DNA from: Candidatus Acidulidesulfobacter diazotrophicus | Lineage (GTDB): Bacteria > SZUA-79 > Acidulodesulfobacterales > Acidulodesulfobacteraceae | NCBI GenBank assembly: GCA_004195025.1 | Contig: SGBB01000017.1 | Span: 1 to 47,036, forward strand | Direction of reading: 5' to 3' | DNA length: 47,036 nucleotides | Shown: one piece after another, positions 16,533-26,688 of the stretch | Layout: each line of letters starts with the position of its first letter | How positions within the stretch are numbered: position 1 is the stretch's first letter | Translations under genes and position numbers: made by a program | The notes under the pieces: model-generated | Database searches by the model: none | What the model saw: the letters and a program-made list of their open reading frames with translations, nothing else | What the model was told of the DNA's origin: nothing

Positions 16533-19500
16533 ATGGGCAATAATGTTTTAAAAACCGATAAAGAACTTGAGTTCCCTCATATTTTTCAATTATCGGCATC
16601 GGCCGGAAGCGGCAAAACCCACAATCTTTCCTTAAGATATGTCCAATTTCTTCTATCTTCCGATATAAAATCAAATAATATAAAAACAAACAATTTAAAT
16701 AATATTATAGCTATTACATTTACAAACAAAGCCGCCAATGAAATGAAAGAACGTATCTTAAATCTGCTAAAATCTATTGCTATCGGAGATAAACAGGCGT
16801 TAGAACAGGTAAAACATGTAGTATGTTTTGACGAAGACAGCAATGGGGCGAAATACGCGTTTGAAAAAAAAGCTTCCGGTCTTGTAGATAATATAATTAA
16901 AAATTACTCGGATTTTAATGTTAAAACAATAGATAGTTTTTTAACAGATATAATTAAAGCATCTTTATTAGAAACGGATATAAGACCCGGGTTTAATATA
17001 GTTATGGATTCAACGGCTTATATAGAATCTGCTTTAGATAAATTGCTTTTAAATGCAAATGCAAATGCAAATGCAAATGAAGATAAAGAAATTACAAATA
17101 TATTCATTGAATTTGTTAAAAATTATACCGCGATAGAAGGCAAAAACAATTTTAATCCGCGTTCGGCAATTATAGAAACCATAAAAGAATTAAGAAATAT
17201 TGAAAACACCAAAGGAAAAAATTTTAAAGTTCCTGATGGTCAAGATTATTTAATTAAATCGCATAATTATATAGAAAAAAACATTAAAAATATATACGAA
17301 AAATCTTTTGCGGCAGACACTATAGATACTTTATATAATTGCGGAGGCAAATTACAGGAATTAGCAAATTTAATAAACGATTATAATAATAAACTTGTCA
17401 ATTATAGCGGCAGTGATAATAATAGTCAAAACTCTTATAATAATCATAATTTTAATTCTGCCAAATCGTCAAAAAAAATCGCGTCTAAATCAAAAGAAAT
17501 AAAATTGCACAATAATGCCGTAAAGGGGTTGGCAAAAATTGCAGGGATGAATTTCAGTTCTGCATATTTGCTTAAAAATAACGTAAAAGAAATCATTGCT
17601 AACGCCAAAAATTTAGAAAATTTTGAAATTTTAAATAAACTTCAGCAAACATGGGACGACATAAGAGCAAGTATTAAAAATATTATATTAACGGTTAACG
17701 GCGTAAAATTTTATTCTTATATAAAAATATTAAAAAAAATTAAAAAAATAATAGCCGTACAATCAAAAAACGACGGAAATATATTTATAGATGAATTAAA
17801 AATAAAAGTAAATGAGCTGATTAGAGATAATAGGGTTCCCGATATTTATTTTAATATAGGAGAAAAAATTTATCATTATCTCATAGATGAATTTCAGGAT
17901 ACGGACAGGCTTCAATGGGAAAACATAAAAGCATTAGTCGGAAACAGTATTGCAAACGGCGGCACATTTTTTTATGTCGGAGACAAAAAACAGTCCATAT
18001 ATAGGTTTAAAGGCGGAGATGCCGATTTATTCGATGAGGTTATGGACGATTTCCGCAGCGAAAATATTATTGATGAAAATAACTTCTATGAAGAAAAACT
18101 TTCTTATAATTTTAGGTCGGAAAAAGAACTTATATATTTTTTTAATAATACGTTTAATCCTGAAAATTTAATTTTAAATTTATTAAACGAAAATATTTTC
18201 AACAAACAACAGAACGCATTAAATTTAATCAGTTTAACCGATTCAATTGACGGCTTAGTGAATAAAAATATTATATATCTTATAAACAAAGTATATAAAG
18301 ACCATATTCAGGAACCGCCGAACGACAATTATAAAAATAAAAACAGCGGCTTACATGAAAAAAATGAGAGAGAAATTTTAAATAGCGGCGGAAAAAATTT
18401 TGAAGGATATGTTTATATTGAACGAATTTTAGAAAACAAAGATGAATATAAAAAAAATAACAAAGAAGAAACAGATGAAACTAAAAATAATAAAGATATT
18501 AACAATATTAAGAATAATAATGACGTTAATGATGATAATAATGCTGCTGATAGTATTTATATTCATAGCAATAACGAAGATAATGTATCCGGTGTTATGA
18601 ATTTACAGGAGATTAAGGGAATATGCTTAGATAAAACTATAGATATAATAAAAGACATTAAAAGCCGCAATTACAACTATAAAGATATTGCAATTTTAAC
18701 CCGTACAAATCAAGAATCAAGCGATATAGTCCTCAGGCTGAAACGTGAAAAAATCCCTGCCGAATCAGAACAAAATGCCGATATAAGAAATAATACTCTG
18801 ATTAAAGAAGTTATCAGTTTTATTAAGTTTATTAATAAACCGGCAGATAATCTTTCTTTTTTGAATTTTATAAGCGGCGCAATATTTTCTTCTATATTCA
18901 ATAAATCAACTAATTTTTCTATTATTTTAAAAAATGAGATAAATAATTTTGTTGCACAAAATAGAAAAAAAGAATTTATTTATTTATATTTTAAAAAATG
19001 GATTCAAGAAATATTAGAAAATAATGATAATGATAATGATAATGATAATGATAATGATAATGATAATGATAATGATAATGATACAAATACAGACAATATA
19101 TGGAATTATTATTTTGAACCTTTAATAAATAGCGTGGGCTATTATCCGCCTTACGATATCGTATGTATGTTTTATCAAAGATTTAATATTTATGAAAATT
19201 TTATAAATGATTCGGGATTTTTTATGCATTTGCTTGAACTTTTAAAAAATAGGGAGCAGGAGGGGGAAAATAGTTTGGAATCATTCATATATTTTTTTGA
19301 AAACAGCAAATATGAAGAAAAACTATTTTTAGTTAAGCTTAATTCTGCCAAAGATGCCGTAAATGTTTTAACTATGCATAAATCTAAAGGTTTACAGTTT
19401 CCCGCCGTTATTATTCCTTATGCGGGTATAAAAATAGATAGTCCAAATGAGATAATCGTTGAGTGTTCAAAATCAATTTGTGCAGGCAATGAATGTGAAG

Positions 19501-20888
19501 AATATAATCAACATTATTATAATAAAAATATTAATGATGATTCTTATTACAATAATAATGATAGTAATAGTAATATTGATAATAATAGGAATAGCGATTG
19601 TATTGAACTTGATTATGCCGATAAAATAAGTCAGTATTTTTTATTCAGTATCATTAAAGATATTATTAAAGATGAAGAATCAAATTTAAATTTAAATTTA
19701 AATGTTGATGATATTAATTTAGATATAGAATCAGATTTAAAATCAATATCTGAAGAAAATAAAACGGTTATTGAAACTGTTATGTCATACATACGGCAAA
19801 AATCATTAAATTTTATAGATGAATTAAATCTTTTTTATGTAACCTTGACAAGAGCGGAGAAAGAACTTTATGTATTAATACCGCCTAAAATAGGTAATCA
19901 TAAAAATAAATTAATGAGTTTATTTTTTAATGATAATGATAACAATGATGATGATACATATAAAAATAAAAACAATATTTCCGATATAATACATTTGACT
20001 TCTGAACATAAATTTAATTCAGAAGATAATAAAGATTATAAATATAATAATAAAAATAATATCCCAGAAAATACCGATATGGTCAACACGCTGGAATTTG
20101 GTATAAAAAAAAATTTTTCAAATATAAATCAAACCATAAGTAATCCTTCTAATATAATTAGCGAAACTGCAGATATAAAGACAGATACAACCAAAGATAC
20201 AACCTCAATTATAAATACAGATATAAATTCTGAAACTGTTTCCTGTAACATGTCAAATTTAACAAACGGTTTAATGTTTTTTAATAATCATTTCAATAAT
20301 CATCATAACAATAATAATTGGAATGAACATTTATACGGAATAATCCCTAAAGAAGAAATATTTACTATGCTGAACGAAGATATAAGAAAACGCATAGCAA
20401 GAGGAAATATTTTGCATTTTATATTATCTAAAATCAATACTTTGAACAAAGATAATTTTGAAGCCTTATTAGATGAGACGATTCATAGCTATATTTCTGA
20501 ATTTGTTAATTCGCAAAATTATTTTATAGATATTGATGAATTTGAACAGAAAACTATCGCAAATGAGCTTAATAATATATTTAAAATTAAAGAAGCAAAC
20601 GAATGGTTTTTTGTAAACGATTTAAATATAAAAATATTTACCGAAAAAGAAATAGTCAATTACTATGGGGAGTTAAAAAGAATAGACAGACTTATGATAT
20701 TTTCCGATAATATAAAAGTTATAGATTATAAAACAGGTATGCCCGATGAACTCCAATTAATAAAAGACAAAAATCAGATTAACGGCTATATCGGCATAAT
20801 ATCCGAAATGTATCCTGAGATGGCGGTTAATATGATGATTAAAGGATATATTTTATATATTGATAAAAAAGAGGTAAAAGAATTTTAA
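16533..20888 (+). CDS. addA: AddA-like UvrD-type helicase-nuclease
   Basis: Large subunit of a RecBCD-like end-processing enzyme: a superfamily I helicase with a C-terminal nuclease, used in double-strand-break repair. Motif I is SASAGSGKT (21-29), motif Ia ITFTNKAANEMKERI, motif II IDEFQDTD (~451-458), motif III VGDKKQSIYRFKGGD, motif IV YNFRSEKEL, motif V LTMHKSKGLQFPAVI and motif VI LFYVTLTRAEKELYV. The PD-(D/E)XK nuclease is seen as RIDRLMIF and VIDYKTG (~1395). At 1451 residues it is 200-250 longer than typical AddA. The excess is Asn/Asp-rich inserts, including an (ND)n tract at 19021-19080 from a six-base microsatellite and (NA)n at 17055-17078. Its stop overlaps the addB start (TAATG). 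Confidence 0.9.
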   Translation: MGNNVLKTDKELEFPHIFQLSASAGSGKTHNLSLRYVQFLLSSDIKSNNIKTNNLNNIIAITFTNKAANEMKERILNLLKSIAIGDKQALEQVKHVVCFDEDSNGAKYAFEKKASGLVDNIIKNYSDFNVKTIDSFLTDIIKASLLETDIRPGFNIVMDSTAYIESALDKLLLNANANANANEDKEITNIFIEFVKNYTAIEGKNNFNPRSAIIETIKELRNIENTKGKNFKVPDGQDYLIKSHNYIEKNIKNIYEKSFAADTIDTLYNCGGKLQELANLINDYNNKLVNYSGSDNNSQNSYNNHNFNSAKSSKKIASKSKEIKLHNNAVKGLAKIAGMNFSSAYLLKNNVKEIIANAKNLENFEILNKLQQTWDDIRASIKNIILTVNGVKFYSYIKILKKIKKIIAVQSKNDGNIFIDELKIKVNELIRDNRVPDIYFNIGEKIYHYLIDEFQDTDRLQWENIKALVGNSIANGGTFFYVGDKKQSIYRFKGGDADLFDEVMDDFRSENIIDENNFYEEKLSYNFRSEKELIYFFNNTFNPENLILNLLNENIFNKQQNALNLISLTDSIDGLVNKNIIYLINKVYKDHIQEPPNDNYKNKNSGLHEKNEREILNSGGKNFEGYVYIERILENKDEYKKNNKEETDETKNNKDINNIKNNNDVNDDNNAADSIYIHSNNEDNVSGVMNLQEIKGICLDKTIDIIKDIKSRNYNYKDIAILTRTNQESSDIVLRLKREKIPAESEQNADIRNNTLIKEVISFIKFINKPADNLSFLNFISGAIFSSIFNKSTNFSIILKNEINNFVAQNRKKEFIYLYFKKWIQEILENNDNDNDNDNDNDNDNDNDNDTNTDNIWNYYFEPLINSVGYYPPYDIVCMFYQRFNIYENFINDSGFFMHLLELLKNREQEGENSLESFIYFFENSKYEEKLFLVKLNSAKDAVNVLTMHKSKGLQFPAVIIPYAGIKIDSPNEIIVECSKSICAGNECEEYNQHYYNKNINDDSYYNNNDSNSNIDNNRNSDCIELDYADKISQYFLFSIIKDIIKDEESNLNLNLNVDDINLDIESDLKSISEENKTVIETVMSYIRQKSLNFIDELNLFYVTLTRAEKELYVLIPPKIGNHKNKLMSLFFNDNDNNDDDTYKNKNNISDIIHLTSEHKFNSEDNKDYKYNNKNNIPENTDMVNTLEFGIKKNFSNINQTISNPSNIISETADIKTDTTKDTTSIINTDINSETVSCNMSNLTNGLMFFNNHFNNHHNNNNWNEHLYGIIPKEEIFTMLNEDIRKRIARGNILHFILSKINTLNKDNFEALLDETIHSYISEFVNSQNYFIDIDEFEQKTIANELNNIFKIKEANEWFFVNDLNIKIFTEKEIVNYYGELKRIDRLMIFSDNIKVIDYKTGMPDELQLIKDKNQINGYIGIISEMYPEMAVNMMIKGYILYIDKKEVKEF

Positions 20889-23800
20889 TGAAAATTTACG
20901 CGCTTACATTTAAAGATTCTATTATTAAATACATAGCCGAAAAACTGATTGATGAAGCGAAAGGCAATTATAAAGATTATAATGGCAATGATAATAATTT
21001 TAATAACAATAAAAACAGCGGCAATAATAGATTAAATAAAGATTTTTCAAAATATGCCGTAGTTTTCCCCGGTAAAAGGCCTGCTTTATATCTTAGAAAA
21101 ATCATATCCGATAAAATAAACTCGCCTTATTATCCGCCGCTTATGTTTTCAATAAATGAGTTCATTAAATTTATTGCCGAAAAAACCAGAGGTATTAGAA
21201 AAGAGGTAAGCAGTATAGATGCCGTATGGTTTTTATATAATATCACAAAAGATATTTTTAAAATTGATAGCAATTCAATTAATGCTAATACAATTAATAC
21301 TAAGAAAATTAATGCCGATACAATTAATATCAATGCAATTAATAATGATGACGCCATAAGTTCAGGTTTTAAAAATATAAATAAATTTGAGGATTTTTTC
21401 CCCTGGGGACTGCAGCTGTTTAATGTAATTAATGAATTAGACGCCGAGGCGATAGGAAATGATAAGCTTAAGTCTGTAAAATCTTATATGGAAAATATAC
21501 CTTTAAATATAAGTCAATTCTATAACAATTTATCGGTAATACGCGAAAATTTTCATAATAAATTATATGAAAATAATCTAACATCACCGGGTTTAGACTG
21601 TATTAATGCGTTAAAATATCTCAATAGCAATACAAATAATAGCAATACAAATAATAGCAATACAAATAATAGCAATACAAATAATAGCAATACAAATAAT
21701 AACTATATAAATAATAACAATGCAGATATATTATTGGAAAATATAATTAATTTTAATAATGAATTCGAAAAAATATTTTTTACGGGTTTTATTTCGCTTA
21801 ATAAAACCGAATCCGATATTATTACAACTTTAATAAAAAGCGACGCTGCAGAATTTTACACCCAATTTGAATCTTTAAAAGAAGAAGAATACTTAAAAGA
21901 CCATATTGTTTCAAAATTAATAAAATCATTAGATAACCCTGAAATAGAACATGTTTTTAATAATAAATTTAATAATAATGAAAATTACACGGAAACGGTT
22001 TTAAATTTTTATGAAGGGTTTGATTCACATTCTGAACTAACTTCAAGCGTAAATATTTTCAACGAAAATAATTTTGACCCGGAAAATAGCGCAGTTGTTT
22101 TGCCTGACCCGAATACTCTAATGCCGTTTTTATACCATGTAATAAATAATATTGATTCCGATTACAATATAACTATGGGATATTCATTAAAAAGAACCCC
22201 GTTTTATTCATTATTTGAACTTATATCTGCGGCTCAAGAATCAATGACGGCGGGAAAAGACATTAAAGAGAAAAATAAAAAAAGGTATAAATATTTTGCA
22301 AAAGATTATATAAATTTATTAAAACATCCATATGTTAAGACATTATACGGCAAAGAAACCATTTTTGCCGTAAACTATATAGAAAAATATATAGCAGAAA
22401 ACGGCTATAGCTACATTACGCTTAATAGTATTGAAGATATAACATTAGACCATAGTTATAATAATTATAACGTCAAAGTAAATTATAATACGGCAGAATT
22501 AAACAATACTGAATTAAAGAATATAATTCAGAAAATCCATAAATATTTTTTTATAAATTTTGAAATTAATAAAATTACGCCGAAAAACTTTTCAAATAAT
22601 GTATTTCAAATAATTAATTTAGTAATAGGCAAAAATAGCAACGCTCTTAATTATAAACTTGCGCCGGAATTTGCCAAGAAAATCATAGAAATAATTAATA
22701 TATTCAATAATTCTTATTTCAATAATGAAATAATGAATAAAAAATCAATATTCAGATTATTTCAATATTATATAGATAATGAATTTGCAGCTTTCAACGG
22801 TATACCGCTGAAAGGTTTGCAAATTATGGGAATTCTTGAAACAAGAGCTTTAAGGTTTAACAGGGTTATAATATTTGACTCCAATGAAGACATTTTGCCT
22901 CCGATAAAAAAATATGATCCGCTGCTGCCATATACTTTAAGGAAAAAATTAGAGTTATTATATTATACTGATTATGAGGCTTTATACAGATATTATTTCA
23001 GAAGGTTAATTTTTGGCGCAGAGGAGGCTGATGTAGTTTATATTAAAAATGACAAAAAAACTAGAAGCAGATTTATTGAAGAAATTATTTGGGATGAAGA
23101 GAAAAAGGCAAAAAATCTTAACATAGAAAATAAAATAAAAATTTTAGGTTTTAAAACAGATATTTCTCAAAATAGCAATCTTAATTTTGAAATTAAAAAA
23201 AATAGTTTAATATTAGAAATAATTGACAATATATTTAAAAAAATCTCTATCACTGCAATAGACGCTTACGTTAATTGCCCCGTGCAATTTTATTATAAAT
23301 ATATAGCCTGCCTGTCTGAATCAGATACAGTTAATGAAGGTTTAGAATCCGGCGAAATCGGGACATTTGTTCATGGCATTCTAAAGGAATTTTATGAAAA
23401 TTTTAAAAAAGACAGTTGTAATATTAAAAACATTAAAGAGTTTGACAGTTTTGACAGAAATCATATAAACGGTAAAGATGGTAAAGATAATGAAATTGAA
23501 AATAATGAAAATAACTTAGATAAGTATATAAAAGAAAAAATAAACAAAATTATAGAAGAGTTTAAGATAAACGATTATACAAACAATAAAAAAAATAAAT
23601 CTGCAGATAATAGCAGCAATATCAATAGCAATAATATAAATAATACAGGTATTAGTGAAATATATAACGGTGGCGGCGGTATCAATTCAAACCTCTCAAA
23701 CAGGTCAAAAGAAAATACCGTTAATTTTGATATAGACATAAATGAAACTGATGGCGGAGATTATTTTTTATTTAAAGAAATGTCTAAAGATTTATTATTT

Positions 23801-24595
23801 AATTTTATAAAATATGATTTGAAAAACAATTGTCTAAATGAAAAAGAGTGGGAAATTTTAGAATTAGAAAGAGAAATTGAAGCTGATTTTGATATTGGAC
23901 AAGATGAAAAAGGTCAAAATAAAACAATTAAACTTTTTGGAAGAATAGATAGAATAGATAGAATAGATAAATTTATATATAAAAATAATCTGAAAAAAGG
24001 TGAAGATTATAATAATTATAATGAAAATAATGAAAAAGAAAATAATTGCAGTTTAACCGAGTCTGTCAATACAAGAGATGAGGGCTTTAATGAAGGTGTT
24101 GCCGAAGATATAATAATTATTGATTATAAAACAGGAAAAAAAGCGGTAAAACCTGATATTGACAAGCTATTAGAATATTGCGGCGGCAAACCTCTTTCAG
24201 ACAGAAGCAAAATAAAAGAACTTATAAAATCGTTCCAGCTCCCGGTCTATATTTATTTATTTAAACAATCAACATTAAGTGTCGGCAATAATAAAACAAG
24301 CATAAAAGATTACAATAATATTAACGCTTGCCTTAGTTTTATATCATTAGATACGAAAACCGATAAAGAAAAATATAGGCAGTATATGTTTAGCGCGAAC
24401 AATAAAAAAATTAATAATTGCAATAATAATGACGACGCGGATATAACGGATATAATGGAAAATATTATTCTGCCGTCTTTAAGAAATATAATAAATGAAA
24501 TACTAGATCCAAAGAAATCTTTTATTCCGGATATTTCTGATGATAAAATTTGCGGATACTGTTCTTATTCGCTGTTATGCGGGAAAAATTATTAA
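20888..24595 (+). CDS. addB: AddB-like nuclease/inactivated-helicase subunit
   Basis: Partner of AddA, 1235 residues. The N-terminal helicase-like half lacks a clear Walker A. The C-terminal half is a RecB-type nuclease: ITAIDAYVNCPVQFYYKY supplies the first Cys of the Fe-S staple, IGTFVHGILKEF the His motif, GRIDRIDRIDK and IIDYKTGKK the metal-binding Asp residues, and ICGYCSYSLLCG the last three Cys. These four Cys fit the AddB 4Fe-4S cluster that holds the nuclease together. Several low-complexity inserts occur: a 15-base unit coding SNTNN repeated about five times at 21624-21700, and Asn-rich loops near 21265-21355, 23580-23660 and 24000-24060. It overlaps addA by one base, so translation is probably coupled. 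Confidence 0.86.
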   Translation: MKIYALTFKDSIIKYIAEKLIDEAKGNYKDYNGNDNNFNNNKNSGNNRLNKDFSKYAVVFPGKRPALYLRKIISDKINSPYYPPLMFSINEFIKFIAEKTRGIRKEVSSIDAVWFLYNITKDIFKIDSNSINANTINTKKINADTININAINNDDAISSGFKNINKFEDFFPWGLQLFNVINELDAEAIGNDKLKSVKSYMENIPLNISQFYNNLSVIRENFHNKLYENNLTSPGLDCINALKYLNSNTNNSNTNNSNTNNSNTNNSNTNNNYINNNNADILLENIINFNNEFEKIFFTGFISLNKTESDIITTLIKSDAAEFYTQFESLKEEEYLKDHIVSKLIKSLDNPEIEHVFNNKFNNNENYTETVLNFYEGFDSHSELTSSVNIFNENNFDPENSAVVLPDPNTLMPFLYHVINNIDSDYNITMGYSLKRTPFYSLFELISAAQESMTAGKDIKEKNKKRYKYFAKDYINLLKHPYVKTLYGKETIFAVNYIEKYIAENGYSYITLNSIEDITLDHSYNNYNVKVNYNTAELNNTELKNIIQKIHKYFFINFEINKITPKNFSNNVFQIINLVIGKNSNALNYKLAPEFAKKIIEIINIFNNSYFNNEIMNKKSIFRLFQYYIDNEFAAFNGIPLKGLQIMGILETRALRFNRVIIFDSNEDILPPIKKYDPLLPYTLRKKLELLYYTDYEALYRYYFRRLIFGAEEADVVYIKNDKKTRSRFIEEIIWDEEKKAKNLNIENKIKILGFKTDISQNSNLNFEIKKNSLILEIIDNIFKKISITAIDAYVNCPVQFYYKYIACLSESDTVNEGLESGEIGTFVHGILKEFYENFKKDSCNIKNIKEFDSFDRNHINGKDGKDNEIENNENNLDKYIKEKINKIIEEFKINDYTNNKKNKSADNSSNINSNNINNTGISEIYNGGGGINSNLSNRSKENTVNFDIDINETDGGDYFLFKEMSKDLLFNFIKYDLKNNCLNEKEWEILELEREIEADFDIGQDEKGQNKTIKLFGRIDRIDRIDKFIYKNNLKKGEDYNNYNENNEKENNCSLTESVNTRDEGFNEGVAEDIIIIDYKTGKKAVKPDIDKLLEYCGGKPLSDRSKIKELIKSFQLPVYIYLFKQSTLSVGNNKTSIKDYNNINACLSFISLDTKTDKEKYRQYMFSANNKKINNCNNNDDADITDIMENIILPSLRNIINEILDPKKSFIPDISDDKICGYCSYSLLCGKNY

Positions 24596-24701
24596 ATATT
24601 GTTAAAATAAATATTACTCAATCAATTGCAGTTAAAAAAATAATTTAAAAAACTTAAAAAATAATTAATGCTATTTTGCCTTGTTAAGTCTAAAAATTAC
24701 C

Positions 24702-24730
24702 TTGACAATTTTTTTAAAATTTAATAGAAT
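24702..24730 (+). promoter_or_regulatory. Sigma70-type promoter of the hdr-flx operon
   Basis: TTGACA at 24702-24707 and TAGAAT at 24725-24730 are separated by exactly 17 bases, a near-consensus promoter in the right orientation. Transcription would start near 24737, giving a leader of about 330 bases before hdrC. That leader is AT-rich and contains a repeated AATAATTATTATA block at about 24930-24970; I see no known riboswitch in it. The remaining part of the 24596-25067 gap shows nothing else I can name. Confidence 0.6.
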
Positions 24731-25067
24731 ATAAAAGCTTTGTTTTTTTAAAATTTTTTTTAAAACAGTATATCAAATTTTTACCTGTATTTTTTTAATA
24801 TAAAATACTCTAAAACAACACATTCATTTATAAATTAGTTATATTAAAAAATCAATCAATAAATAAATTTATTTATTGATAATGTATTTATTTGCTTGGT
24901 GTTTGGTTTATTTACAAAAATTATCAAAATAATTATTATAAATAATTATTATAAATAATTATTTTTTTTGTTTCTTACGATAGGCAATTGATTATCTAAA
25001 CTTTAAAAAAAATATAAATAAGATATAAAAATAATAAAAACAAAAACGAAAAAATGGAAACTACATT

Positions 25068-25616
25068 ATGAAAACAGTTATAAATGAACAGCAAAGAAGA
25101 AATTTTGTCGGAGAAGTAGAATCCAAACTGCATGATAAACTTGCAAAATGTTATCAATGCGGAAAATGCTCTGCAGGATGTCCCGTAAATTTTGAGATGG
25201 ATTACACTCCCAATCAAATAATTAAAATGACCGAACTCGGTATGATTGATAATGTCTTAAATTCTAAAACAATATGGCTCTGCGTTTCTTGCAACACATG
25301 CTCCACGCGATGCCCTAAAGGTTTTGAGGTAGCAGGCATAATGGATGTTTTAAGAGAGGTAGCTGCGCGCAAGGGAATTAAATCAAAAACAGAAAAAGAA
25401 ATTCAAACTTTTCATGAAGTGTTTTTAGATAATGTTAAATCTAACGGCAGAATTTTCGAACTTGAATTAGTGGGAAAATATAAGTTAAAAACAAAACACC
25501 TTTTTAGAGATATGTTTCTTGCTCCAAAAATGATTGAAAAGGGAAAATTAAAAATGCATAGCGATAAAGTTTCTAATATTAGTCAGATTGCTAAAATATT
25601 TAAAGATTTTGAATAA
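25068..25616 (+). CDS. hdrC: Heterodisulfide reductase subunit C-like ferredoxin
   Basis: HdrC passes electrons between HdrA and the catalytic HdrB. The 182-residue protein carries two 4Fe-4S motifs: Cys28-x2-Cys31-x2-Cys34-x3-Cys38 followed by Pro, and Cys72-x2-Cys75-x2-Cys78-x3-Cys82 followed by Pro. GIMDVLREVAARKGI after the second motif is typical of HdrC. It is the first gene of a seven-gene run hdrC-hdrB-hdrA-flxD and three flavin/Fe-S oxidoreductase genes. In sulfate reducers such as Desulfovibrio vulgaris this set is called flxABCD-hdrABC. No strong Shine-Dalgarno sequence precedes the ATG. Confidence 0.92.
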   Translation: MKTVINEQQRRNFVGEVESKLHDKLAKCYQCGKCSAGCPVNFEMDYTPNQIIKMTELGMIDNVLNSKTIWLCVSCNTCSTRCPKGFEVAGIMDVLREVAARKGIKSKTEKEIQTFHEVFLDNVKSNGRIFELELVGKYKLKTKHLFRDMFLAPKMIEKGKLKMHSDKVSNISQIAKIFKDFE

Positions 25617-25728
25617 TAATTTAAAATAAATGAATGTTATATTTATATTTATAGTTATAGTAAGTAAAATTTGTAATAATTAATATTTATGATACTAAAT
25701 AAGCATTAATAATTTTTAGAAAATAAAC

Positions 25729-25770
25729 GGAGGACAGTTCGGTTAATAACCCGACTGTAAAATACATTAT
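25729..25770 (+). promoter_or_regulatory. Shine-Dalgarno separated from hdrB start by a hairpin
   Basis: GGAGGA at 25729-25734 is a strong ribosome site, but the next start codon in any useful place is the hdrB ATG at 25771, 36 bases on. In between, ACAGT (25734-25738) pairs with ACTGT (25754-25758), and CGG with CCG inside it, leaving 12 bases to the ATG. Folding would bring the site to nearly normal distance. No ATG, GTG or TTG lies 5-10 bases after the GGAGGA. Confidence 0.5.
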
Positions 25771-26637
25771 ATGAAATTGGCATATTATCCGGGGTGCAGT
25801 CTTAAAGGGACATCGTTTGAATATGAAGTGTCTTTATTAAAAGTATTGGAAGCCTTGAATATTGAAATACAGGAAATTCCCGATTGGAATTGCTGCGGAG
25901 CTTCTGCCGCCCATAATCTAAACCACAATTTATCCGTGGCTCTTCCCGCAAGAAATCTTGCAATTGCAGAAAATAGCGGTTTTGAAGAAGTGCTTGCTCC
26001 ATGCGCTGCTTGTTCAAGCAGATTAAAAACTGCAAAGTATGAAATGGCTGCGGACAATATTTTAAAAAAGAGAATAACCGATTCTTTAGAAATGCCTTAC
26101 AATAATTCCCTTAATATCTCAAATATGCTTGAATTTTTATTAAATATAGCAGGCAAAGAAAAGATAAAATCATTAGTAAAAAAACCTCTTTCGGGTCTTA
26201 AAGTTGCTTCATATTACGGATGTCTTTTAGTTAGACCACCTAAAGTTATGCAGTTTGACGATGCGGAAAAACCGGTTTCAATGGACGAATTAGTTGCATT
26301 AACAGATGCCGTGCCTGTGGATTATTCTTATAAAACAGAATGCTGCGGAGCAATTAACTCATTGTCAAAACCCGATGTCGTTATGGCTTTGACGGGAAAG
26401 ATTCTATATGATATGAAAGAACACGGCGCCGATCTTGTAGTCGTAGCTTGTCCGCTATGCCATTCTAATCTTGATGTAAGACAGAGAGAAATAGAAAGAA
26501 AATATGCCGAAAAAATAGGTCTGCCGGTACTGTTTATAACAGAACTTTTAGGTCTTTCATTCGGTTTTTCTCCAAAAGAGCTTGCTATTGACGGACATAT
26601 GGTAAATGCAGATAAAGTATTAGAAAAGATTTTGTAA
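25771..26637 (+). CDS. hdrB: Heterodisulfide reductase subunit B-like (two CCG domains)
   Basis: HdrB carries the two noncubane 4Fe-4S clusters that reduce a disulfide substrate (CoM-S-S-CoB in methanogens, probably DsrC trisulfide or another disulfide in sulfate reducers). The two cysteine-rich CCG motifs are complete: Cys9, Cys41-Cys42, Cys78 and Cys81; then Cys151, Cys191-Cys192, Cys227 and Cys230. 288 residues, normal length. It follows hdrC after 154 bases, a gap that contains a hairpin and a distant ribosome site, and precedes hdrA by 51 bases. Confidence 0.93.
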   Translation: MKLAYYPGCSLKGTSFEYEVSLLKVLEALNIEIQEIPDWNCCGASAAHNLNHNLSVALPARNLAIAENSGFEEVLAPCAACSSRLKTAKYEMAADNILKKRITDSLEMPYNNSLNISNMLEFLLNIAGKEKIKSLVKKPLSGLKVASYYGCLLVRPPKVMQFDDAEKPVSMDELVALTDAVPVDYSYKTECCGAINSLSKPDVVMALTGKILYDMKEHGADLVVVACPLCHSNLDVRQREIERKYAEKIGLPVLFITELLGLSFGFSPKELAIDGHMVNADKVLEKIL

Positions 26638-26688
26638 AATAATAAATTAAATCCGATCGTTATTTATTTATATTGAGGTAAATATATT

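Noticed and set aside
25785-26057. Open frames on the minus strand inside hdrB
   Set aside because: They are antisense to a fully conserved gene, lack ribosome sites and have no recognisable motifs.
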